Part shown: piece after piece, positions 13,656-23,118 of the stretch
Position numbering within the stretch: the first letter of the stretch is position 1
How the letters are laid out: the number at the start of each line of letters is the position of its first letter
Source of the DNA: Bacillota bacterium
Lineage (GTDB): Bacteria > Bacillota_C > Negativicutes > Sporomusales > Sporomusaceae
Reading direction: 5' to 3'
NCBI GenBank assembly: GCA_023441125.1
Contig: JAEZQV010000138.1
Coordinates: 1-27,767, forward strand
DNA: 27,767 nucleotides
Program-made: the position numbers and the translations under genes
The notes under the pieces: generated by a model
What the model was told of the DNA's origin: nothing
The model's input: only the letters and a program-made list of their open reading frames with translations
Databases searched by the model: none

Positions 13656-14426
13656 TTACCTCCCGATTTCAGGTTTGCGCTGTTTAAAGTAAACCGCTTT
13701 AAGATTGCAATCCGCCGCCAAAGCATAGCCAACAGCCAGCCTTTTACCGATATCATGCGGCCGGTGTGCATCCGAGCCGATTGTAACCATGCGGCCGCCC
13801 AGTTCGTAAAACCGCCGGTAAATAGGCCGGAGTACGTCTACTGCAGCCTGACTTGTCAGGCGACGGGTATTAATTTCCATCGCTTTATTGTTTTGAACGA
13901 GAAAATTGAGTACGGCATCAATCCAGTCACTAAATTCGTGGTAATACACCTCGGTGTCTTCATAGCGGGCATAGCGGGCTATATAATCGATATGTCCCAA
14001 GCTATCAATAAAATCATAGGCCTTCAGGCAGGTCAGCATCGCTTCAAAATACTGAATATATGCCTCCCGTTTGCTCCGCAGGCGGTAATACTCTTCGCGG
14101 TAGATATCCACATTACCCACTGCATGAATCGAGCCAAGCACATAGTCAAACGGGTGGTTGTCAATAATAAGCCGGTTAGCTTCCACACAGCCCGGCCCCA
14201 TGCCTACTTCAATACCTAACAGTACCTTGTTGCTGCGATACCGCGTGTAATCCCGAAAATACTGGCCGACGTCAAAGGTTATGGTATGCGGCTCCGGGTA
14301 AGCCAGATCAATATGTTCAGTGAAAGTTACTCCCAGTCCCAGTTCGACCGCCTTGCCGACAGCGGTTTCCACCAGCATGTCGGAGTCGTCGGAATAACTG
14401 GTGTGAATGTGCGTGTCAAATAACAA
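13656..14426 (-). CDS. PHP-domain phosphoesterase, histidinol-phosphatase (HisJ/HisK) family
   Basis: A 256-residue PHP-fold metal-dependent phosphatase. Motif I is DTHIHTSYSDDS at residues 4-15, with the first metal ligands. TEHIDLAY near residue 36, GIEVGMG near residue 77, LGSIHAVG near residue 97, LGHIDYIARY near residue 142 and TIGSDAHRPHDIG near residue 217 supply the remaining histidine and aspartate ligands, so the trinuclear site looks complete. The family includes histidinol-phosphatase, which acts late in histidine biosynthesis; no other his gene is nearby, so another phosphate ester is possible. The start is TTG at 14426, supported by an AGGAGG site 8 bases upstream. It precedes the VOC gene and is divergent from glgA. 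Confidence 0.85.
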   Translation of the reverse strand: MLFDTHIHTSYSDDSDMLVETAVGKAVELGLGVTFTEHIDLAYPEPHTITFDVGQYFRDYTRYRSNKVLLGIEVGMGPGCVEANRLIIDNHPFDYVLGSIHAVGNVDIYREEYYRLRSKREAYIQYFEAMLTCLKAYDFIDSLGHIDYIARYARYEDTEVYYHEFSDWIDAVLNFLVQNNKAMEINTRRLTSQAAVDVLRPIYRRFYELGGRMVTIGSDAHRPHDIGKRLAVGYALAADCNLKAVYFKQRKPEIGR

Positions 14427-14640
14427 AAGAAAAGCCTCCTAATTGTAAAACCATATATATACCATTTTAATACAAAAATATCGAAACTACAAATATTGTC
14501 TTTTCTATCTTAGAATTAGTCACCGGTCTTACGGCTATACTTTAGTTTTAGGAACAGAAAATAAAAAGGTTGCTATTGCCTGCCATACAGCTAACCTGTC
14601 GCCAAAGCATCCGATCATCTACAGAAAGGACTATGCCAGC

Positions 14641-16200
14641 ATGATTAAAGTACTGTTTGTTGCCAGCGAAGCCGCACCATTTGTCAAAACCGGCGGGCTG
14701 GGTGATGTTGTCGCGTCTTTACCGAAAGAGCTCAGACGCCAGGGGGTTGATGCCCGGGTTATTATCCCCAACTATGGCGCCATACCGGAAACATTCAAGA
14801 GTCAATTTTCCACCAAGACAGTATTTCAGGTACCGGTTTCCTGGCGCCTGCAATACGCCGGGGTCCAGGAACTGGAGTACGACGGCGTCCCCTTTTATTT
14901 TCTCGATAATGAATACTACTTTAACCGCGCTGGTTGCTACGGTCATTATGACGATGCCGAGCGTTACACTTTTTTTTGCCGGGCTGTCCTGGAGTCTCTG
15001 CCGCACATCGGCTTTAAGCCCCATATCCTGCATTGCCATGACTGGCATACCGGTTTAATCAGTGTTTTGCTGGCCGCGCACTACCGGCCTAATCCCTTTT
15101 ATGAGAAAATCCGAACTCTATTTACCATCCACAATCTTAAGTACCAGGGAGTTTTCCCCAAAGACATCATGGTCAACCTGCTGGATTTAGGTTGGGAGTA
15201 TTTCACAGTAAACGGCCTTGAATTCTATGACAAGGTCAACTTTATGAAAAGCGGCCTTATCTTTTCCGATTTGCTCAATACCGTAAGTCCCGCCTACGCC
15301 CAGGAAATTCAGCATGCCTACTTCGGCGAAAACCTGGAGGGAGTTCTCGCCAGCCGCCGCGACGATCTGTCGGGAATTCTCAACGGCATTGACTACACAA
15401 CCTATAATCCGGCTGCTGATAACAAACTATTTCTAAATTACAACTGGCAGACCAAAGAACGGAAAGCCAAAAACAAACTGGAACTGCAAAAAATGCTTGG
15501 ACTTACCCCGGCTGCCGACATCCCGCTGCTGGCCATGAACACCCGTCTGGTGGAAGCCAAGGGATTGGATCTGGTTCTCAGAGTTCTTGATGAAATTCTC
15601 GACAGCAACGTACAGATGGTTATTTTAGGTCAGGGTGACGAACACTATCAACATCTCCTCTGGCATGCCGCCTGGTTGCGTCCTGAGCAGCTGGCAGCCG
15701 TTATTCCGTACGACGAGGATACCGCCCGCAAACTTTTTGCCGCCGCCGACCTGTTTTTAATGCCGTCCCGCTATGAACCCTGCGGCATTGGCCAGTTGAT
15801 TGCCATGCGGTATGGCAGTCTGCCGGTGGTCCGGGAAACCGGCGGTCTAAAAGATACTGTCCGTCCTTATAACGAATATACCGGTACCGGCAACGGTTTC
15901 AGTTTTACCAATTATAACGCCCACGACCTGCTCTATACTCTCAGGCGGGCCATTCGTTTTTACCACGACAAAGCCGTCTGGGACAAACTCGTTGTGCGCG
16001 TCATGCGCGCCGATAACAGCTGGCACATCCCGGCCAGCAAGTATCATGAACTCTATAACCGGTTATACATTGAAGGCTATGTGTACAACAACAGAGCCGA
16101 CGATAAGTCCCGCTACCAGCGCGCCTATGAGTCCGCTATTCCCTTAGACATCAGCAGCGACTATCTTGAGTCCGAAAAGGAGGTTCCCTATGCGCACTGA
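14641..16200 (+). CDS. glgA: Glycogen synthase (ADP-glucose type, GT5)
   Basis: A bacterial glycogen synthase that transfers glucose from ADP-glucose to the growing alpha-1,4-glucan. The N-terminal KTGGLGDV loop (K16 onward) binds the nucleotide sugar. HCHDWHTGLI and FTIHNLKYQGVFP are GT5 hallmarks. The C-terminal Rossmann domain carries the catalytic glutamate motif SRYEPCGIGQLIAMRYGSLP with RETGGL. At 519 residues it is about 40 longer than the usual 477: after the normal C-terminal YNRLY it has a charged tail (NNRADDKSRYQRAYESA onward) of no recognised function. The ATG at 14641 has an AAAGGA site. The stop lies inside the start of glgP, with an 11-base overlap, so synthesis and breakdown are coupled. 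No glgB or glgC is in view. Confidence 0.95.
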   Translation: MIKVLFVASEAAPFVKTGGLGDVVASLPKELRRQGVDARVIIPNYGAIPETFKSQFSTKTVFQVPVSWRLQYAGVQELEYDGVPFYFLDNEYYFNRAGCYGHYDDAERYTFFCRAVLESLPHIGFKPHILHCHDWHTGLISVLLAAHYRPNPFYEKIRTLFTIHNLKYQGVFPKDIMVNLLDLGWEYFTVNGLEFYDKVNFMKSGLIFSDLLNTVSPAYAQEIQHAYFGENLEGVLASRRDDLSGILNGIDYTTYNPAADNKLFLNYNWQTKERKAKNKLELQKMLGLTPAADIPLLAMNTRLVEAKGLDLVLRVLDEILDSNVQMVILGQGDEHYQHLLWHAAWLRPEQLAAVIPYDEDTARKLFAAADLFLMPSRYEPCGIGQLIAMRYGSLPVVRETGGLKDTVRPYNEYTGTGNGFSFTNYNAHDLLYTLRRAIRFYHDKAVWDKLVVRVMRADNSWHIPASKYHELYNRLYIEGYVYNNRADDKSRYQRAYESAIPLDISSDYLESEKEVPYAH

Positions 16201-18694
16201 AACAACCAGTTACCGTTCGGGCCGGCTGCCGGCCGGAACGCGGACAACCCCGGCGAATATGTCTGTACCCGAATTTCGCGATGCCTTTATAACCACCCTG
16301 GAAACCATGCACGGCAAACCTTTCAGCGCAACCAGCAACCGCGAACAGTACCAGGCATTGGCGGCAATGACCCGGCAGTTTATCAGCCATAACCTGATTG
16401 AAAGCCATAAGGAACAGAGCAAGACCGACAGCAAACAAGTCTTTTATTTTTCGATCGAATTTCTGCTGGGACGACTGCTGGAAAGCAACCTCGTTAATCT
16501 GGGCATTAAAGAAATTTGCACTGAGGCGTTAGCCCAGCTGGGGGTTGAGCTGAGTGTCCTGGTCGACCAGGAGGAAGACGCCGGCCTGGGCAACGGCGGC
16601 TTAGGGCGGTTGGCCGCCTGTTATCTGGATTCTATGGCGGCCATGGGCCTGGCAGGCCATGGCTGCGGCCTGCGTTACCGGTACGGCCTGTTCGAACAGC
16701 GCATCATCGGGGGAGATCAGTATGAATATCCGGACAACTGGCTGAAGGACCGGTACTATGTCTGGGAGTACCGCCGGCCTGAAGAGCAGCAGCTGGTACG
16801 TTTCGGCGGTACTGTCCGGGTCCAGGCTAACGGCAAGACCCGCTTTATTCAGGAAAATTGCGAGCGGGTCCTGGCTGTTCCCTATGATGTGCCGATTGTG
16901 GGCTACAATAACGAAACCGTCAATACGCTGCGGCTGTGGAGCGCCGAGATTGACGCCACCAACCATACCTGCGGGCTTAATGGCTCGGACTGCAATAATG
17001 TCATTGACTATAAGCACCAGGTTGAGTCCCTCACAGATATTTTGTATCCCGATGACACCCATTACAGCGGCAAGGTGCTGCGGCTGAAACAACAGTATTT
17101 TCTGGTGTCGGCCAGTCTGCAGAATATTGTCCAGAACTATCGCATGCACCATTATGACGTAAGCGATTTACCGGCTAAGATTGCCGTGCACATTAATGAC
17201 ACCCATCCGGCCCTGGCTGTCCCTGAGCTGATGCGCATTCTGATGGATGAATGCGGCCTTGGCTGGGAAGAAGCCTGGCAAATCACGGTGCAGACGGTAT
17301 CTTATACCAATCATACCGTATTGCCGGAAGCACTGGAAAAATGGCCGGTGGCGATGATGCAGCAGCTATTGCCGCGCATTTACATGCTGATTGCCGAGAT
17401 AAACGAACGTTACTGCAGCGAGCTTTGGCACAAATATCCCGGCGATTGGGACCGTATCCACCGCATGGCCGTTATTGCCGATAATCAGGTGCACATGGCG
17501 CATTTAGCCATTGCCGGCAGCCATTCGGTCAACGGTGTCGCCGACATTCACACCGAGATTCTCAAGAAATCGGTAATGAGCAATTTCTATACCTATACCC
17601 CTGATAAATTTTCCAATGTCACCAACGGCGTCACGCATCGCCGCTGGCTGCTGACGGCCAACCCCCGCTTAGCCGAATTGATTACCGACGCCATTGGTCC
17701 GGACTGGATTGAATATCCCGGCCATTTGACCGAACTGGCTGCTCTCAGGCAGGATGCCGGCTTTCTCCAGAAGCTGGCCGGGGTCAAGCTGTACAACAAA
17801 CTCAGGCTGGCCAAATATATCAAGGCAAAATACAATGTCGTTGTCGACGTTAATTCCATCTTTGACTCCCATATTAAACGCATCCACGCTTATAAACGCC
17901 AGTGCCTGAATGTTATGCATATTATGCACCTATATAACAGACTGCGGGAGGACCCGCACCTGGATATACCGCCCCGCACCTTTATATTTGCCGGCAAAGC
18001 GGCCCCCGGCTATTATAAAGCCAAGAAAACCATCAAGCTGATTTCGGCGCTGGCCGACAAAGTCAATAATGACAAAATCCTCAATAATAAGCTAAAGATT
18101 TTGTTTCTGGAAAACTATAACGTTTCCCATGCTGAATTGATTGTTCCGGCCTCCGATGTCAGTGAACAGATTTCCACGGCCAGTTTTGAGGCCTCCGGCA
18201 CCGGCAACATGAAATTTATGATGAACGGCGCGGTGACGATCGGCACCCTCGACGGGGCCAACATTGAAATCCGCAATGCGGCCGGCCGCGACAATATTTT
18301 TGTTTTTGGCTTAACCGCCGACGAAGTTCTTGATTATTACTGCCACGGCGGCTATAATCCCTGGGACTTTTATCACAGCGACACCCGGATTAAAATCATC
18401 CTGGACCAGCTGATCAACGGCTTTTTCCCGGTGCATCCCGATGAATTCCGGACTCACTATGATGCCATTCTGTATCACGGTGATCATTATTTCCTGCTCA
18501 AAGACTTCGGCGCCTATGCAGAGGCCCAGGGGCAGCTGGCGGAAAGCTTTCGCCGGCAGGATAACTGGCAGAAAATGTGCCTGATGAATATTGCTCATTC
18601 CGGCTGGTTTTCCAGTGACCGGACCTTTGCCGAATACGCCGCCAACATCTGGGAAATGGATCAGCCGGTCCCGTTCTGGGGTACACAAAACTAA
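16190..18694 (+). CDS. glgP: Glycogen/starch phosphorylase
   Basis: An 834-residue glycogen phosphorylase (GT35), which releases glucose-1-phosphate from glycogen with inorganic phosphate. The pyridoxal-phosphate signature EASGTGNMKFMMNGAVTIGT contains the cofactor lysine (about K675). Earlier segments such as FSIEFLLGRLL, GNGGLGRLAACYLDSMA and HINDTHPALAVPELMR are strongly conserved in the family. The length is that of a full phosphorylase (815-840), so it is intact. The ATG at 16190 has an AAGGAGG site 6 bases upstream; starts further upstream would lie inside glgA. It overlaps the glgA stop by 11 bases. A hairpin follows 30 bases after the stop. Confidence 0.96.
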   Translation: MRTETTSYRSGRLPAGTRTTPANMSVPEFRDAFITTLETMHGKPFSATSNREQYQALAAMTRQFISHNLIESHKEQSKTDSKQVFYFSIEFLLGRLLESNLVNLGIKEICTEALAQLGVELSVLVDQEEDAGLGNGGLGRLAACYLDSMAAMGLAGHGCGLRYRYGLFEQRIIGGDQYEYPDNWLKDRYYVWEYRRPEEQQLVRFGGTVRVQANGKTRFIQENCERVLAVPYDVPIVGYNNETVNTLRLWSAEIDATNHTCGLNGSDCNNVIDYKHQVESLTDILYPDDTHYSGKVLRLKQQYFLVSASLQNIVQNYRMHHYDVSDLPAKIAVHINDTHPALAVPELMRILMDECGLGWEEAWQITVQTVSYTNHTVLPEALEKWPVAMMQQLLPRIYMLIAEINERYCSELWHKYPGDWDRIHRMAVIADNQVHMAHLAIAGSHSVNGVADIHTEILKKSVMSNFYTYTPDKFSNVTNGVTHRRWLLTANPRLAELITDAIGPDWIEYPGHLTELAALRQDAGFLQKLAGVKLYNKLRLAKYIKAKYNVVVDVNSIFDSHIKRIHAYKRQCLNVMHIMHLYNRLREDPHLDIPPRTFIFAGKAAPGYYKAKKTIKLISALADKVNNDKILNNKLKILFLENYNVSHAELIVPASDVSEQISTASFEASGTGNMKFMMNGAVTIGTLDGANIEIRNAAGRDNIFVFGLTADEVLDYYCHGGYNPWDFYHSDTRIKIILDQLINGFFPVHPDEFRTHYDAILYHGDHYFLLKDFGAYAEAQGQLAESFRRQDNWQKMCLMNIAHSGWFSSDRTFAEYAANIWEMDQPVPFWGTQN

Positions 18695-18723
18695 ATTGTT
18701 CGCGTTTCCAGACTATAGCAAAG

Positions 18724-18750
18724 GGCCGCTGTATAAATCCTACAGCGGCC
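18724..18750. terminator. Hairpin between convergent glgP and nrfA
   Basis: GGCCGCTGTA (18724-18733) pairs exactly with TACAGCGGCC (18741-18750) around a 7-base loop. Neither side has a long T tract. Lying between two convergent operons, it probably ends both. Confidence 0.6.
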
Positions 18751-18773
18751 TACCTGCATTGTCCTTTATATTG

Positions 18774-20057
18774 TCAAAACAGCTTAATTCCTGCTGCCGC
18801 ATTTGCGGCCTCAATAGACTGATGAGCCAATTCATTGGCTTGCCCCAGCGTAGTAAGCGCCTGGGAAGGATTGTGGAAGCCCATACTGTTTTCGGCTGCC
18901 AAAAGGTCCCAATACCATTGGGCTTTACGCACCGCTTCGCGGGCCGTGGCCAAGCCGGTTTCATCGGCACCCGGCTGGGCGGCAGCCATTTTGATGGCCT
19001 CGTGGGCCCTGGCGATGTTCATCCCGGCCATATGCTGCAATGCAAAGGTCTGATCCTGAATCGTTTTGACCCGTTCCTCCAGCCAGGCTGTTCCCTGATT
19101 GTGGCAGGGCGAACAGGAGGCATCCAGCGTTTTTAGCGGACTGGTAACCCAGTGTGAGGTGTATTTTTGCCCATCCTTGCGGCTATACGGCATATGGCAG
19201 TCGGCACAGGCGACACCCGCTTTGCCATGGCTGCCGGTAGAGAACAGCTCATAATCAGGATGCTGCGCCTTCAGCATAGCGGCTTTAGAATCAGGATGCT
19301 GCCAGTCCTGCACAAAGCCACTCGGCTTTTCACTATAGTAAGCGTACATGTCTGCCGGTTTTAGGCCCTTATCCCAGGGAAACACCACTTTGGTCGTGCC
19401 CGGTTCAAAATAATATTCAGAATGGCACTGGGCACAAACAAAGCTGCGCATTTCTTCCCGTGAGGCTTTGGTTACGTCAATGCCCCGTCTGGCCTGGGCT
19501 TCGATAAAGGCCGGATTGATGACCCGGAGGTTCATGGTTGCCGGATCGTGGCAGTTGGCGCAGGCAATAGCCTGCTTGGCGTTATCCATCATTTCTCCCA
19601 GCGGTTTATTGGCATAATCCCAGCCATATTCCTTGTAGGCCTGCTCCAGATAAGGCGTCTTACAGGTTATGCAGGCTCCTTTGCTGGCCGGGCCGATCCG
19701 TTTGGACTCGCGCAAATCCGTCAGGGCATATACATGCCCGCGGTCTTCGGCATAATCTTTGCCAAACGGCATACCCTTAAACAGCATGAGCATTTCCGGC
19801 TGCATCTCGGACTTTTGCACCTTGATGCTGCCGCCATATCCTGTCGGCGACGGCGCCTCTTCCGCCATTTTTCGGTAGCTTGCATATTGCAGCGGATAAT
19901 ACTGGCCCCATACGGCCGGATCATATTCGCCGGCGGGAATTTTGGCGACTTTTACAGTAGCGGCCGGTTTGGCAAGCCCAATGCGGACCACAACAAACCC
20001 GAAAAACAGCAGACCGACAGCCAGCAGGACAAGTAAAGATTTTTGCGGCTTACTCAA
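18774..20057 (-). CDS. nrfA: Cytochrome c nitrite reductase, catalytic subunit NrfA
   Basis: A 427-residue pentahaem enzyme that reduces nitrite to ammonium with six electrons outside the cytoplasmic membrane. Residues 7-29 form an uncleaved or signal-type hydrophobic anchor. The active-site haem is CITCK (C129-C132-K133), the lysine-ligated CXXCK typical of classical NrfA. Four CXXCH sites follow: CANCH 166-170, CAQCH 208-212, CADCH 284-288 and CSPCH 315-319. The CHSEYYF segment after the third haem carries the conserved active-site tyrosine, and TGSHGKAG the conserved histidine. The start is TTG at 20057, supported by AGGAGG 8 bases upstream. It overlaps the nrfH stop by 8 bases. It ends in TGA. 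It is the last gene of the ccm-nrf operon. Confidence 0.96.
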   Translation of the reverse strand: MSKPQKSLLVLLAVGLLFFGFVVVRIGLAKPAATVKVAKIPAGEYDPAVWGQYYPLQYASYRKMAEEAPSPTGYGGSIKVQKSEMQPEMLMLFKGMPFGKDYAEDRGHVYALTDLRESKRIGPASKGACITCKTPYLEQAYKEYGWDYANKPLGEMMDNAKQAIACANCHDPATMNLRVINPAFIEAQARRGIDVTKASREEMRSFVCAQCHSEYYFEPGTTKVVFPWDKGLKPADMYAYYSEKPSGFVQDWQHPDSKAAMLKAQHPDYELFSTGSHGKAGVACADCHMPYSRKDGQKYTSHWVTSPLKTLDASCSPCHNQGTAWLEERVKTIQDQTFALQHMAGMNIARAHEAIKMAAAQPGADETGLATAREAVRKAQWYWDLLAAENSMGFHNPSQALTTLGQANELAHQSIEAANAAAGIKLF

Positions 20058-20523
20058 CCTTTATCCCTCCTTTGCTCTTGTTCATGCCATGAACCAGACC
20101 CCGGTGGCATTTCAGGCAGTCCTGTCCGCCAGCCGCCATAGCGGTATTTTCTACTGAAGATTGGTGGCAGCGCAGGCAATTGTCATTGACGATGGTCTTG
20201 CCGTTGGCTGATATAACCATGGTTGCCGGATAATCCCTGAGTACTTCATGATAGGTGTCGTGCATACCGGTCTGGGCTTTCACGATCATTTTGACCGCAA
20301 GGTTCTGATGCGGCAGATGGCAGTCGGTGCAGCTAAACTGCTTATGATTGGAGGCCTGCCAGCTGGCGGTGCTTTCCGCCATCGAGTGGCATGAACCGCA
20401 GAAGGCCGGACTGTCGGCATAGGCGTACCCGGCCCCGGCCGCCAGCATTCCTGCCGCCGCAAGCACCAAGACTGCCAAAGCAATCTTTAACGCGTTGCGG
20501 TTAAGGAACTGACCAGTATCCAA
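20050..20523 (-). CDS. nrfH: Cytochrome c nitrite reductase, membrane tetrahaem subunit NrfH
   Basis: A 157-residue membrane-anchored quinol dehydrogenase of the NapC/NirT family that passes electrons to NrfA. One hydrophobic anchor spans residues 11-35 (ALKIALAVLVLAAAGMLAAG). Four haem sites follow: CGSCH 42-46, CTDCH 65-69, CLRCH 116-120 and CLKCH 136-140. HSMAES after the first site supplies a methionine, the expected unusual axial ligand. The start is TTG at 20523, supported by a GGAGGAG site 5 bases upstream. A nearby ATG is out of frame. The gene follows ccmF by 34 bases and overlaps nrfA. Confidence 0.95.
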   Translation of the reverse strand: MDTGQFLNRNALKIALAVLVLAAAGMLAAGAGYAYADSPAFCGSCHSMAESTASWQASNHKQFSCTDCHLPHQNLAVKMIVKAQTGMHDTYHEVLRDYPATMVISANGKTIVNDNCLRCHQSSVENTAMAAGGQDCLKCHRGLVHGMNKSKGGIKVE

Positions 20524-20557
20524 AGCATCTCCTCCCCCTGTTAAAATTCGGGTTATA

Positions 20558-22750
20558 CTAGGTCCCGGCAGCAGGACCCTGACCCCTGGGCAACAGTTGA
20601 GTATAACGCGGCCGCCGGTTCCAGGCCGCCCAGCCTGTCCCGGCAGTTATCAGCACGGCGCCCAGCCATACCAGGTTAATCAGCGGTTTAGTGCTGACCT
20701 CGGCGGTCAGTTCCGCCTGATCCTGATTATGAGCTGCCGCCATATCTATAAATTCAATAGTTACTTTGCCTTCGCCCGGTTTGAGGCCGGTGATGTGCAA
20801 CTGGTAGCGGTCCAAAGCCGTCACCGTTGAACCCGTAATCCGCCCATTGCTGTTAACCAGTTCAGGCCGGACTTCCCCGCTATTGCCGCCGCTGGCGACG
20901 GTAATAAGCGCCTGCACGCGAATTTCCCCGGGACCATCCATGCCGGCCATAGTAAACCTGGTAAACGTCATGCTCACACCTTCATAGGTAAGCGGCTGGC
21001 CTTTGACCAGGGTCAATTCCCGGCCGGCGCTGTTTTCCTCCTGCTGTACGGGCGCAATATAGATATCAGCCAGCAACGTCCGGTAAATAGCCGGCTCATG
21101 GGCAGCCGGTACCTCCTGTTTATTGAGTTTGGTTAACGCCCGGACCTCGCGCTGGTCCGGCCCGGCATGAAAGACGTGATAAAAACCGGTGCCGTCCGCT
21201 GCTGGCCGGGTACCGGCATAACTGATCGCCTGCCCGCCAATCATCTGCTCAGCGCCCTGGCTCAAGCGAACGCTAACCGTTTGCCCGGCGGCGCTGGAAG
21301 CCATAACGCCAACCAGCAGTATGGCCACGCCCATATGGCAGCAAACAGCGGCGGCCGGCAAAGTACGGCTGTACGCCGCATAGGCGCAGGCCGCGGCGGC
21401 TGTACAGGCCAGGCAAACAATTATAGTGACCGGCAAGCGGTGTAACCCAAGCCAGCCGGCTAAACCTATCCCGGCCGCCAAAAACAGCCCCAGCCACCAA
21501 TACTGCAGCATTCTGCCGCTTTTCTCCCGCCTGAGCAGAAAGCCTGCGGTCAGAGCGGCAGCTACAGCGATCGCCAGCGGCAAAGCAGCCGTATTATAAA
21601 AATTACTGCCAACACTTTTGGGACTGCCAAAGGCCATGGTAACCAGCGGCGTCGACATCCCGACAAATACTAAAGCCCCCAGGCAGGCCAGCAAAAGCGC
21701 CGTGAGTGCCAGGATAAACTCCCGGCTGGCCAGCCGTTGATACAGTTCACCGGCCGGCATACCAGGCATTTTGACAATAAACAAGCCGAATGCCAGCAGG
21801 GTTGTTACAAGCACCACCATGCCCAGCAGGGCGCCCACCCCCTCATCGGCAAAGGAGTGTGTGGAAAAATCACTTAACACCCCGCTGCGGGTAAGAAATG
21901 TCCCATACAGCACCAGTAAAAAACTCGCTAAAACACCGGCATAGGCTGCTTTGACCGCAGCGGTCCGCATCCTGGCCAGCGCTAAGAGGTGCACGGCTGC
22001 GCCGGCGGCCAGCCACGGCACCAGCGAGGAGTTTTCCACAGGGTCCCAGGCCCAGTAACCGCCCCAGCCCAATACCTTGTAGGCCCAGAAGCCGCCGATA
22101 AACATACCGGCTCCCAGATTAGCCGCGGCAAACAAAGTCCAGGGCAAGGCGGGCCCCAGCCAATGCTGATGAGCATTGGTCAGCATACTGCCAACCGCAT
22201 AGGCGAACGGCACGGCCAGCGCTGCATAGCCCAGGAACAATACCGGCGGGTGAATCACCATCCAGGGGTCCTGCAGCAGCGGATTAAGCCCCACGCCATC
22301 CCCCCTGGGTTCCGCCAGCAGCATAAAGGGGCTCTTCACCAGCAGGATTACGAGCAGCATGGCCTGCAACAGGCTATATACCGCCAGGACAGCGGCCGGT
22401 GCGGCCGGTTTGCGCCAGATAAGCACCAGTCCAAAGACTGCATGAAATACCAGCCACAGGAGAAAAGACCCTTCCTGTCCGGCCCAAAAGACGGAAAACT
22501 TGTAGGCCAACGGTAAATCCCGGGAGGAATAACCAAAAACGTAGGCATATTCAAACCGATCGGCAAAGATAATATACAGCAGATAGCAGGCGGCAATACC
22601 GATCAAGCCGGCTGCTGCCTGATAACATAGGCGGGCATTGTTCTCAAGTCTTGCCCTGGCGGCTTTCCGTCCGGCTAAAGCAGCGCCCGCCAGCGCAGCC
22701 GCTGCCAGGGTTACCATTAGCGCGAAGGCCACTGCACCATAGCCAATCAT
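20558..22750 (-). CDS. ccmF: Cytochrome c haem lyase CcmF (NrfE-like)
   Basis: A 730-residue polytopic membrane protein of the CcmF/NrfE/CcsA family, which ligates haem to apocytochrome CXXCH (and CXXCK) motifs. The tryptophan-rich motif WGGYWAWDP lies at 229-237 and continues into VENSSLVPWLAA. The haem-ligand-type HPPVLFLGY starts at H167. FWAGQEGSFLLWL near residue 90 is also family-typical. The first 490 residues hold most membrane helices; a long soluble domain (about 500-690) precedes a last helix. At 730 residues it is longer than E. coli CcmF (about 650). It overlaps ccmE by 4 bases (ATGA). It ends in TAG. With no nrfEFG visible, it must serve both haem types of NrfA. Confidence 0.93.
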   Translation of the reverse strand: MIGYGAVAFALMVTLAAAALAGAALAGRKAARARLENNARLCYQAAAGLIGIAACYLLYIIFADRFEYAYVFGYSSRDLPLAYKFSVFWAGQEGSFLLWLVFHAVFGLVLIWRKPAAPAAVLAVYSLLQAMLLVILLVKSPFMLLAEPRGDGVGLNPLLQDPWMVIHPPVLFLGYAALAVPFAYAVGSMLTNAHQHWLGPALPWTLFAAANLGAGMFIGGFWAYKVLGWGGYWAWDPVENSSLVPWLAAGAAVHLLALARMRTAAVKAAYAGVLASFLLVLYGTFLTRSGVLSDFSTHSFADEGVGALLGMVVLVTTLLAFGLFIVKMPGMPAGELYQRLASREFILALTALLLACLGALVFVGMSTPLVTMAFGSPKSVGSNFYNTAALPLAIAVAAALTAGFLLRREKSGRMLQYWWLGLFLAAGIGLAGWLGLHRLPVTIIVCLACTAAAACAYAAYSRTLPAAAVCCHMGVAILLVGVMASSAAGQTVSVRLSQGAEQMIGGQAISYAGTRPAADGTGFYHVFHAGPDQREVRALTKLNKQEVPAAHEPAIYRTLLADIYIAPVQQEENSAGRELTLVKGQPLTYEGVSMTFTRFTMAGMDGPGEIRVQALITVASGGNSGEVRPELVNSNGRITGSTVTALDRYQLHITGLKPGEGKVTIEFIDMAAAHNQDQAELTAEVSTKPLINLVWLGAVLITAGTGWAAWNRRPRYTQLLPRGQGPAAGT

Positions 22751-23118
22751 TTATTCACACTCCCCTGGTATTTGGAAGGACATTTTACCAGCAGCTTATC
22801 GGCCTGAAACTCCTGGCCGCTGTATTTGCCGATGGCAATAATGCCGGTCGCCTGTTCCAGGCCGTCAGGCCGGCTGCCCCGGTAAACGACGGGGGCTTCC
22901 TGGCCGGCGTCATCTTTCAGAATAAAGCGTATTGCACTGCCATCACCGGATAAGGCCATTTGCGGCGTGGCCAGCGTGCCTTTTACCTGTACAATTGTCT
23001 TACTTTCTTTGGCCTGGGCAAACGTAACATACGGAGTAAGCGCACTTTGAAACGCATACGCACTGTAAGCCATAAACCCGGCGATAACCGTCAGACAAAG
23101 CAACCGGTATTTTTTCAT
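22747..23118 (-). CDS. ccmE: Haem chaperone CcmE, cysteine (CXXXY) type
   Basis: A 123-residue membrane-anchored periplasmic haem chaperone. The N-terminal anchor spans residues 5-27. A small beta-barrel domain follows (VQVKGTLATPQMALSGDG, then AIRFILKDD). The classical haem-binding histidine of the HXXXY motif is replaced by cysteine: KCPSKY has C113 and Y117, the CXXXY variant known from desulfovibrios and archaea. Its stop overlaps the ccmF start (ATGA) and its start overlaps the ccmC stop. In other organisms this variant goes with loss of CcmH, which is also not seen here. Confidence 0.92.
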   Translation of the reverse strand: MKKYRLLCLTVIAGFMAYSAYAFQSALTPYVTFAQAKESKTIVQVKGTLATPQMALSGDGSAIRFILKDDAGQEAPVVYRGSRPDGLEQATGIIAIGKYSGQEFQADKLLVKCPSKYQGSVNK

